Source of the DNA: Diabrotica undecimpunctata | Lineage: Eukaryota; Arthropoda; Insecta; Coleoptera; Chrysomelidae | DNA length: 64,000 nt | Reading direction: 5' to 3' | Assembly: GCF_040954645.1 (NCBI RefSeq) | Contig: NC_092803.1 | Span: forward strand, 9,115,230-9,179,229 | Program-made: the position numbers and the translations under genes | Part shown: piece by piece, positions 47,001 through 59,000 of the stretch | How positions within the stretch are numbered: the stretch's first letter is position 1 | How the letters are laid out: each line of letters begins with the position of its first letter | Notes under the pieces: generated by a model | Databases searched by the model: none | Told to the model about the DNA's origin: nothing | Seen by the model: the letters and a program-made list of their open reading frames with translations, nothing else

Positions 47001-50000
47001 ATGTTCTTTCGAGAGACAATCTCAATAGGAATCTTTCCTCATTTTATACGATTATATCAGGCAACGGTGCACCCAAGCGTCATAGTGGAATTGTTAGTAC
47101 CGGCGTCATATGTACTGACGTCGCTTGTACCGGGACAATCTCAGCATTACTTGGCTGGCGAAAGGCCAGCATTCAAAAGGAATGCTTATTATCGTATCGA
47201 TGAACTCTCTCCGGTAAAAAATCTCCCAGTCGGTTTTATGATTAACACTTAATTGACAATTGCTTCTCGGCATTGATCAATGTCAATACACAATAATTGA
47301 AGTATGTTTATTGTACTAAAAGATTTTGAGATGCAATTCGTGTTTTTTTCTCTAAGATTTGTAAGACGCAAATTGAAATATTGTACAGATTGGGAGAAAA
47401 TGCTATAAAGCTATGAATTACAAACTTTATTTAAAAACAAAAATAATACAATCGTTAACATTTATTTACACTATTTTAAACTTTCTCAAACCAGAAACTA
47501 TACAGTTTTATAGCAGGTCTTCTACGATATATTATATCTTGTCTGAAGTCTATTTTGGTCATCAGCAATATATTTATCAATTAGATTTTCATACTTTTAT
47601 TTTAATTGTAACTTTTTAATAAAACTTTTTAGTTACAAAACTCAAAGTGTCAACGAAATGGAAGTCGTTAACAAATATAAAAATATGATGGATTTAGGCA
47701 TAGAAGTTCTAATGGCTGAAATAAAGAGATTTCTTGAAGTACATCCTCCGGATCTAGAGATGGACCCTAAGATACAGAGGAGACGAGCAAGTCAAATAAC
47801 CTTCCAAGAAAACGAAGATCCAATCTTGCCAATCCAGATTCTATACTGTGTGTTTCAAGTCGATGCTGTTAAAAACTGGATGTTTGGGTAAGTGGCGCCG
47901 CTTTCTGTGTCATTCTGCCCTGTTCCTTGTTTTTCAAATTTCAAAACAAACAATTTTAACTTTCTTGTTTTTCATTGAAGATATATTTTAGTTTGTGGGA
48001 AGCTATCGAGCAATACTTCGCTACTGGACGGCAGGAAATAGAAAAACTTACTGAAGAGTGGGTGGAGATACAGAAACAAAAAATAAAGGAGAGATATGAT
48101 ACGAAAATAGCTTTCCATCGACCCAGGTATTTACACATTAAGTATTCCATCCACGAAAAACGATTAAGGGGGTTAAGAGTGCACGAGAACCACCTTATGT
48201 GCCAAAAAAATGTAAGTATACCGGGTGGACAATTAAATTAAGTAAAATCTATATCTCATAAGAAAATGCTAAGGTTCATTCTGCTGATTTTTTTAGCGTT
48301 TTGTGGTGTGAGTAAGCAGCTAATATGTTAAGATAGAAAAATACACATTGCGGCATTGCTAAGAGGGTATTACATCATATCTCCTTTGTTATTGGCCCGA
48401 TTGGAGCGTGTGATACGTTAAATAAAAGGGAAGGATCTCACAAATATATCAAGAGAGAACAAACAAACAAGGCGACTACTAAAAGGGCACTACACAGTGT
48501 TTTCATTATTAATGAACGTATAGTTACATACGGGATATCATAGGCTACTGCGGATAAAAATAGTTTAACTTAAAGACAAAGTTTGATTTATTGACTTAAA
48601 GAAGGCCTCTGGCTTAGCACAAAATAAACAACTGAAGGAATCCTAACATGCGACATAGCAAATGAAAGGGAGGAAATAAGGAATATATTAAGTAAGAAAA
48701 AACAAACAAGGTGACTACCAAAAGAGTACTACACAGTATCTTCAGTAACAATGAACGTATAGCAACATACGAGACATCATAGGTTACTATAAATACAAAT
48801 AGATTTAATATAAGACAAATTTTTACTTCTTTTCTTCAGAATGAAAGATAACCTGTTAGAAGTTATTTTTTTTTTGTTTTACCATCAATTGTGAAAAACA
48901 TAACCTACTAACAACAACTTGTTGGTTATACATTTAATTTCCATTAAAATCAATTGTGGCTTAATCTCGTATTAATTATGGTTTATTTCCATTCAAAAAA
49001 TATCAGTAATAATAATGCCACAAGAAAATAATTTCAGAGCCGTGGTTAAATTAGGTCCTATAAAAAATAAAAGAATGGGGATAAATATATATATAGAGTG
49101 ACAAGAAAGCGGAAATACTTGGTTTTTAAAGAAACAAAGAAGAATCATAACTTACATTTATATACAACATTTTTTGACTCGGAAACACTATTTTGATCTA
49201 AATTTTATTTTATAATAATACGAATTTTTCATTTTGTATTTGATTATGTAGGAATATAAAGTTTAGCTTCTTTATTAATTGAAGGCGTAAAAAATAAAAT
49301 ATATATGATTATAAAAAAAATAAATTGGCATAACTCATAAATTATTATTAGCATACATAAAAAGAAGTCTTCGTAAACGCGACGGTAAGAAGTAATTATA
49401 TTTCGACTAAACGACAGATGCTTGCGGTTCAGGGTCTTACGCAGTTGATATCCCGCTGAGGAGTGGGATTCTATTTATATAGGCCGTGTGAATCGTTTGA
49501 AATTTACAAAATCGCGTTTGCACCATTTTTGAGAGACGCAATAAATTTGATGTCTCAAGCAGTTGATCTTTGAGAAGCTATAACTCGAGCGTTTTGGGGT
49601 AAATTAATGATTTTCCCACGGACTTGTTGGTAATTCGTAGACAAGTGGTTCTCAGATTTGATAAAATATATAATTATAGCCAATTTATACGTGTGCCAAA
49701 AAAATTTAAAAAAGCACTAAATACTTTTCCAATCCCTAGTAGTTTGACAATTTAGTATTTTCTTTTAGTTTGTTGAAAATACTAGGAAACAACTAAGAGC
49801 CTACAAAAGTAAATATGACGAAGGTTGTAACCGTTGTTGTGAAGAATACGAAGCCGAATGCTATAAGATAGCAAACGAACTAGGAAATATGAATTCCTCT
49901 TCTGAAATTCGTGGCTTTGTCCAGACAATAAAAAACCGACTGTTACCGCTGGAGCAAAAATTAAATGATCTTTCAGAGGGCTACCAAACTATGTGTACGA

Positions 50001-53000
50001 ACTTTTTAAATGATTTAAAGACGTCCAATTATAAATTTATGAAAAGTATAAGGTAAGTGTTGTTAGGTATGTGTATGTGTGTGTAAGAGAGAAAGATAGA
50101 GAGAAGATGGCATGAAAGTCATTCTTAATGCAAGCAAGTCCATTAAACACAGATTGTACCGGCGTGGATCGGCAAAATTATTACATATGTAAGATATATG
50201 TAAGAGAGAGACGAAAGATATATTTTCTCTCTTTCTCTCTCGAGAATAAAAATGTTCCTTTTGTAAATATATTTAATATTTATTAATATTATTATTTTTC
50301 CATTTTGTTCAGATTTGTCTTGAGCCTCGTTAGGCATGTTAAATTATAAATTAAAACTTGTAAATATCTCAAGAAAGTTCAAATGTGTACTTATATACAC
50401 AACAAACAACAATTAAATTTTCTATCTGTCAATGTCAGACAATTTGACAGTTGTATCACGAAACAATATTTTTATTTTATTAATATTATTATTATGGTAA
50501 ATTAAACATATGCGTAAGTAAGTTATGTATATTGTCCTTTTTAAACACTTATGAATATTGCATTTTAATTTGTATTGTATTATTATATTGAATTATGTTG
50601 CAGTGTGTTGTATTGTATTTTTATATTAATAACAAAATAAACAATGAATTTTACTGCAGAGTATGATCATCCTTTCATACATATATGAAAATAAAAATAT
50701 ACATGTTCATCAAAGAATTGATTCAACCCTTCATTTACTATACTCCTATTACAGATCAAATGTTGTTTATATACAGCAAACGATGCACCATATACATATA
50801 TACCTAATTCTGTTTCTCTTTCTGCTCTCTCTTACCTATACCATTACATATGTAATGATTGTGCAGATTGACTCCCATATAAATTTGTAACGGCGAACGC
50901 GTATATAGAAGTATAACTTCTACCGGCAGTCCCACTAGACTGCCACTAGTTCTGTTATATCTATAGCTGTTTCATTTTTATTTCTTTCACATAGTATAAG
51001 TGTTGTTATATGATGTCCTTTTATGAGCTTATCAAAAATATATTGTCCATTGCATGGATTTGAATTTATGTAGAGTTTTATCAAACATTTTCAGATTGTC
51101 TCTTCAATTCATTCATTTTCAATTTCTTTAGATTTTATTCCTTTGTTAACTTTCTGTTTTGTTGGCGCTCAATTTTCTATTAAGTCAATATTCTGCTTAT
51201 AATATTATTCTAATATAACTATTCTTCAATATAAATTTTTATTCATTTCAGTTCTATTCTCGCTTATTCTTTATATATCCCCCCTATTTATACCCCATAT
51301 GACATTTCCCTTATTTTTAAATAGTTATAAAATTCTTTGTTGGAATTTCTGATTTTTGTCATGTCTAGCTGCACTTCAAAACAAGAGAAGTGGTAAACAT
51401 TTTTCTGTATCTTTTGTTTATTTAAACTATAATTTTATTTCATAATTTCTTCTACTAGTTTCATTTCGTATTCTTCTATACTTGTCTCGGGATTTTGGAG
51501 TATTTGATGTTTTGTACTTCGTGTAGGCCTCACGTTTCACTTTACATTTCTGTTTTATTTTTTTTTTGAACCACGATATATTGTTGTTTTTTCTTTTGTT
51601 CAGTATGACTTTGCGTTTTCCTAGAGTTTCAGCTGCTGCTTCTTCAATGTTGTTCTTAATTTTTTCCCAGCTTGCGCTTATATCTTCGGTGTCATCTATT
51701 AGTTTCAGCTGTATCTTCTGTGCTAGCCTCATTTGGTACATTTCTCTTGTAGAGTCGTTCCACAGTGATTCTACATTGAATTTTTCCTCGGTGATATCCT
51801 GTAGAAAATGTTTAGGTGTTATTTTAATTGTTATTTTTTCTAGTACTAGTTTGTGTTCACTTCCTGCGTCTGCTGAGCTTAAAGTTCGGATATCTACAAT
51901 CTGTTTTGGGTGGATTTTTCTATAATCATAGATTTGTGCCCCCTGGTGTTTTCAAATGTATATTTATACTGGAGCTTATGGTCGACAAATGTATTATTGA
52001 TTCTCAGTTCGTTAAAAGCACAGAGATTAGCAATGAGTTCTTCATTTGCGTTGACGTGGTTTTCATTTAATCTTTGTTTTACTCCCACTTGTAGTCAACT
52101 TTGAAAAATAATAAAATGCGCTGTGTTGGTTTTTTCTAGCTTTCTAGCTACTATAACCCCGATATGTTTCAGGCTGTTTTCCGAAGGTGGTAACTTCAGC
52201 ATTCAAGAAGTAGCACTTTTTCAAACTCAACTGCTCAGGCTAGAAGACACATCTAAAAAGCAAATTGAGACGATTATAATGACAACAGAATCTTCTCGAG
52301 AAAAATATATAGCTCGAATACGATTATCAGAAGCAAATATGATTGCTAAGTCAGTATAATTTTTCGTATAAATACTTTTTATTATTGATTTCATATTTCA
52401 GTGTTGATGAATACATAAGAGAACATGAATACACCGAACGAGTAGTAAAAAAGATGCAGAAAGTCCAACGAGAACTCACACGATTAGCGCGAAATTTACG
52501 AGAAAGATTCAAAGTAACTGAAAAAGGATTGAAAGATGTTTATGAAGAAGCTAAACAGAATTTGGGGAAAATAGAATATTTAGAAAGTTTTGAGTCAAAA
52601 ATTGAAGCATGTTTAACGGAGGTTTTTGATATTGGCTTGTACATAACTCATCCAGAGCCTGTTGAAATATTCTCAGTTGCTTTGGGTAAATACCATTTTA
52701 AATATTAAGTATATTTTAATACAGTTACTAACCTTTAAGTAATACTACAAACTGTAAAAACAATATTTTTATTTTCTAACACATAGGACGTGTTTCGACA
52801 TCTCTATCATCATCAGCTATAAACGTAGGAGAAGCTACATCTGAAATGCAAAAGAATACACAGCTTTAAGAAAGAACTTGGAGTGGACAGAAAATTCTTA
52901 ATGTAAAAAATTAGCTAGGTATTTACGGAGCCTAATGTAAAGAAAAATAGCTAGGTTGCCAATGTCATAGGGAATATCTAATTATTTTTAAAGGGCTACA

Positions 53001-56000
53001 GCAGTCAAATTGCTCTCTTATGGGTACCATTTTGGAGAGAGAAGTTGTGACCACTGTTATTGACATGTATCAGTATTGTCGTAGGTACCTACTGTCAATT
53101 GGCATCGAAACTATTCGGCAATATAGTGGGTAATTAGGATCTTTAAAAGGATATCACATTCACAGACAATCAAAAAAGCTGTTAAAACAGAAGTGTAACT
53201 GAGTGGTATTCGAAAGTAAATTTAGTTGTGAATTTAGATAGGCAACTAACATTACTTTTGAATTTAACAAGAGACTGAAAAAGGGGGAACGGTAGCAATT
53301 ATTGGAAGTCTTCTTTAAGAAGCCTAAATGGGGTGATGTAAAGTGTATGTCAAGATAGAATGGTACGGGAATTAATCTTCTTTCAAATTATTGTGTACTC
53401 CTGCGCATCCCACGCCATGTATTAGAAAGCAGACACTAAGTCAAAATATAGAATAGCAAAGAAATTAAAAGTAAAACTCACCTAATGACATCACAAAGGT
53501 GGTCGAGAAATCTGGTAAGGTAGGTTCGGTTGAACTACCATATTAAACTTACTTAAAAGTTGATGTTGATGGAAATGTAACTGCGATATCAGAAGCTGTT
53601 TATTCAAAAGTGTTTCAATGTGATTTGATTTAGCTCTATTAATTTCATATGATTCCAAAATATCCAATCTATTACTCTCTTTCCACGTGTATAGAAGGAA
53701 AAAGGAGTAATTTATTGAAAGAATATAGTTGGAGAAAGCAGAGTTAGTATTGCAAATGTCTGTGTTTTTGTATTTATCAATTAATTTTAAATGTTCTGAA
53801 ATACGGATCTCTATTCTCCTGCCACTTTGGCCGATGTAAACTGTTTAACAAGAAGCACAACAAAGCTTATAAATACCAAACTTGTGTAGCAGAAGAACTA
53901 CATCATGTGTATTGATAAATGATCTAGTATTCATATTGGACTTAAAAGCTACTAAAATGTTGAATTTGTAGCCAGAACTTTTAAATAGAATAGGAGTGTG
54001 GACCTAGAAAATGTTTGGAACTACAAAAGCATTTAGGGGGTTCTTGAGAAATCACAGAAAATGTGAGTCTTTTCTTGTTATAAAATTTTTTATATAGTTT
54101 ATTAATAAGACGGAGAGCGTCATTATTATTTATATAATAAAACATATATTAATTTCTTTACTGCATGCATCTTTAGATAAGGGAAGTTTTAAGGTTCTAA
54201 TTAAAAACTAGAACTAGAAAACGATATCAAAATGATTTCTTTATACTTTATAACAGTTCTCTATCAATTTTAAATGTATTATTTGTTACAGAGAGTGCTA
54301 TCAAAGGAAGACAAAATAAAGATTACATGGGCATGCTACTAAATAAGCATCTACATTTAACAGGAGAAGATTTTATTTCTAAAAGTGTAAAACTCATACA
54401 CGATTCGTTTTTAGAACTAGAAGAATTTGCTAAAGTAAGTAACTTGTTGCATTTTTGAAATACGTCTCTTAGAAATTGAAGCATCTTTCAAAGGAATTAA
54501 AATAAAACATAATATTTAAAGACTATAAAACTAGCATTCTGGGAAAATCAGATGATATATAAATTATTTATTAGTTTCTACATTTTATTTTTACATTCCT
54601 AGCTGTCGTTGGGTTTTTTCGTTCGAAACATTTATTGTGCCCACGATTTTCCCACTTTTAAGTAGTTAGTGAGCGATTTCTACGTTATTATACGGAGTAG
54701 AGGCCTGGACACTTTCCGAAGCTTCTTTAAGAAAACTCGAGGCATTCGAGATGTGGTGTTACAGACGTATTTTAAGAATTTCATGGGTGGATAGTGTGAC
54801 TAATGTTGAGGTCCTACGTAGAATAGGCAAGGAATGTGAGATTATTAACACCATCAAAGAGCGCAAACTAGAATATCTTGGCCATGTTATGAGGAATGAA
54901 CAGAGATACGGCTTGTTGCAAGTCATTGTTCAGGGCAAGGTATTTGGAAAGAGAGGACCAGGGAGAAGAAGAATATCTTGGCTTCAAAACCTGATAAAGT
55001 GGTTTAATACATCGTCAACCGGACTATTGAGAATAGCAGCAAGCAAAGTTAGGATAGCCATGTTGATCGCCAACATCCGGAACAGATAGGCATCGTAAGA
55101 AGAAGAAGTGAGCGATTTGAGCAGCTTTAAAATTGTCATATCTAGTAGTTTTAGTGAGATCACAGGTCAAACGCCTCAGTAGTTACCAGGCCTTTTCTCT
55201 ATTTCTCTATTGGTTTCTGTGATCTGAGAGATTATTTTGTTGTCCTTTGGCGATAGTCTTAAAGAGACTGTAATATTCTTCAAGTTGTGCAGAATTTTCT
55301 GGGGTTAACCCCGGTTAATAGCTAGTTCTACATCCTTAAAGGATAGTTGGCCGGTAACACGTTTTTAACAGCTTTCACAAAGTATTCGTATTTCTCTGGG
55401 ACAGGCCTTTTTGGACTTTTTCGTCTAGCAGCTTTGTAAAACTAGGCCAGTCTGTTTTATTTTCTGTGGTCGGATGCTGAGTGTATTTGAAGCACATTAG
55501 AAGTCTATGTTGTGTAGTTGGTATGGGTGCAAATATTAATTTGTTAATTTGATAAGCTATGTTATTACTTACATTGCGATCTTCTACTATTAAAAGATGG
55601 GTGTAGCTTACTGTGATCGTTCAATCAACGCTGTTATGAATAAGCGACATATGGCAATTTTTAGTTCAGCTTAGGACTAATTTTAGGATTTAGTGTTAGG
55701 ACTAATTTTTAGTCAGTCTCAGTTTAGACTGGTGTTTTAAACTAGGTAATAAATGATTCTGTCAATGGTATTTTTGAACTACACGTTCTTTAAAAGAAAA
55801 CGTAGCCAATTTCATATAAAAGTACTACCTAGTACAAAAGTAAAATAGACTACCTAATTAAGAATAGAAGATATACGTAATGGCTGTAAGGGAATAGTCA
55901 GTGAGACTGTAACCCAACAGTAAAAGATCAGAAAACAGGTAAACTACAGGTAACATTCCTTGGCGCTGGAAGAAAAAATTTTAAAACGAGTTTTAAAAAG

Positions 56001-59000
56001 GTTTTCAAACTATTAAACTATTTGCGTTTTGTTTTTCTGCTATCAATACGTAATATCTTCTAGTATTTTTCTCAAAAAGCGTTGGATGATTGGTGGATCA
56101 GTATTCGTACAATATTTGATGATCATTGTGCCCATTTTTTTATGATATTGCCCCATTTAACCCATATTTGTATTATAGTCATTACTCACTCACACATTCC
56201 AATATTCCGTGAATATTAGAGACTTATATTCCTTTTAGTCTAAAAATTTCACTATTTTTTCGTCTTGTTGGTGACAAAAGGCTGAAATTAATAAGAAATA
56301 TATCCACAGGAGGTCTATATCTGTCGCTGATCGACGCCAAACTAAGGTTATAACAAACATGGCGTAAGTTGGTTAAGATCGTTCAATGTCGAGATGAAAA
56401 TAATTTAATCGAAAAAGTTGGATAATGCAAAATTTCCAAGTAAAAAATATGGAAGAAAGACAAAGAAAACCGTTAAAGAAATTTGGGCAAAATATATCCG
56501 TTGATCATATGAAGAATTATAGGGTAGAAACAGCACTTATGGCCGCTACCCCCGAATGGCCATTTCACTATGATTAGTACGATAATAAGCATGGCGTCCA
56601 TCAACCAATAAGCTTGAAGCTGCAAAAATGTCAAATAATTCCATACTTAATGGGAAGAGTGTGGGAAGAGTGTTACAGATGGCCAAAAGCAGCGATTTTT
56701 GTGGTTCAAAATATAAAACGTTATAATATTCCCATTATGAATTGAATCTTTCTGATCTGTTGATCTCCTAGTAGAGCTGATTTTAAAGTAAAAATTGCAT
56801 TGAGCGGAAAGATTTTATTCGAATCATACATAAGTGGTGCCTCTACCTTACTTAGATACCCAACCTTCATTAGAGATAAAGAAAAAACCAATTTAAATTT
56901 TAATTTTCTATGACTATAGAAAACATTATACATTCCTTAATCTATCAACTTAATAATTTTAGAGGTTAGTTTTCCATACAGATCGTTGGACTATACATTG
57001 CAGGTTCACGATACCAATCTGGATCTCTTTCAACCCCTCTTCTTCTATAAAATGAATTCTTTATGACTTCTTCTCTTGCGTAAGGATACTTGGTCATAGT
57101 TTTCACTGTGTCCCACATATTCCACCCATAAATCCAACTGCTACATTCAGGAAGATAGTATCGTTTCTCAGGAATTATGTGAGCTCTTTCGCGGAGATAT
57201 TGTTCGCGACTATCTTTGTCTTTGCCGTATAGAACCTTCTTCAAATCTGGATCTACAGGTTTCATGTAGTCTAGAAAAGGCAAGTATTAAAATTACCTGA
57301 TTTGGAATGAAGAAAAAAGTGTTTGGAAGAATAAAAATCATAAACAATAATTATAGTCTAGGGACAGTGTTCTTTCGTGAACGATCAAAGTGGACGGAGT
57401 TTCAGAGTGTATTTTTATCTATTTTGAATCGCTAAATTCGAATTTTAAAATTGCTTATAAATATAAATTTATTTTACGAAATGCAATTTGTTTCTTTAAA
57501 AGAAACCTGCAAAATAATGTTTGGTAAACCTTGATCTAATAATTAGTACCGGAGATATTGCAAAATGAATGCAAAAACATTGCAAAATTACAATATTTAG
57601 GCGATTTTTCACTTGTAATTCAGCTGAATTTTGAGTAAAATAACTTTATAATAGCTCAAATTAAAGGAAACACTACCAGCTTTAAAACTAAACCTTAATT
57701 TTAATCGAAATGATATTTATAACAAAGTTATAACAATTCTAAACGGATATATTTTTATTAAAAAATACATATAATTTGTTAATAAAACTTTAGATTATAC
57801 ATCAAGTTACATAGTCGTATTATACGATCCAAGACGAAGAATTTTATGTATTATAAGTATGTCTAAATATATTTTTTAATGTCATAAAGCAGTTGTAAAG
57901 TGAGCGCGTCGTTACGTCGAGAGTTATGAATTATGCACGTATAGTTCAAGCCGCGTATATCAAAGGTCAAAATGCGCCCAAGTGGCTACCTTTCTACTTA
58001 TCAGATGTCAAGAATATAAATTTAGAAAATAATAGAAAATAACATAAATAATTTCAATGTGTATTATTTGTCAAAAAGATAAACCTAATGTTAAATTAAG
58101 TAGAACAGAAAATGGTAGAAAAAAAAATTAGAAATTCTACAAGCATTCGAAAAAAAGTGTTTTTCCTCGAGTAGAATTGATTTCGTTAGAAATTAAGTAA
58201 TTTTTGTAAATTGTTTCTCAAATGTTTTTAATAAAAAATTCGAGGAATATTTATTTAGTTACAAGACATATTTTTAAAAATTAGATCGTTTATATTTTTG
58301 AAATATAATGTTTGAAAAAAGTACCTTACAATAGTATACTTTTTCATTATTCCTATTTTAGATCTGTTTTACTACCATGTGATCAATGATGTTATTATAA
58401 AGGTCATGCATGTTTAAAAAATATTGAAGTTTCATTATCAAATAGCATCTCACTAAGGATATTTGATTTTATGAAAAAAATTGTATCCTTTATGATTAAA
58501 TACAATGAAGCTGTTAAAGCATCTAAATTTATTTATCATTCAAATTGTATGAGAAATTATGAACTAAAATATGAACGATCTATTAAAGAATACAAGAATG
58601 TGCCTAAAAAGATCAATATCGATAGCGCGTAACCGTTTCATAACCAGGCGCGCTGTGCATTTTGTACACAAAACACATTTTAGTTGATTTTACCAGATTT
58701 AGTGCGTTTTAACAAAATGGCAACCACGATTTACAAAAATAGTTTATTTTTACTTAAAATAACAAAAATAAAAATGCATAAGCCGCGCTAGTATAACCAT
58801 GTACCTACGATGTACCATGATGTACGATGTCACACGTATACAATATACAACAGTGACTTCCCTAGATGACACTGCTCTTGTACCAACGTCTCGAGATGAT
58901 GTCATGTGTAGATTTGCTCAAAATCACCTTGACCATGACGATATGTGGTGCGGGAGATGGAAAGTAACACCTTACCCAAATAAAACACAAATAATCCTTT

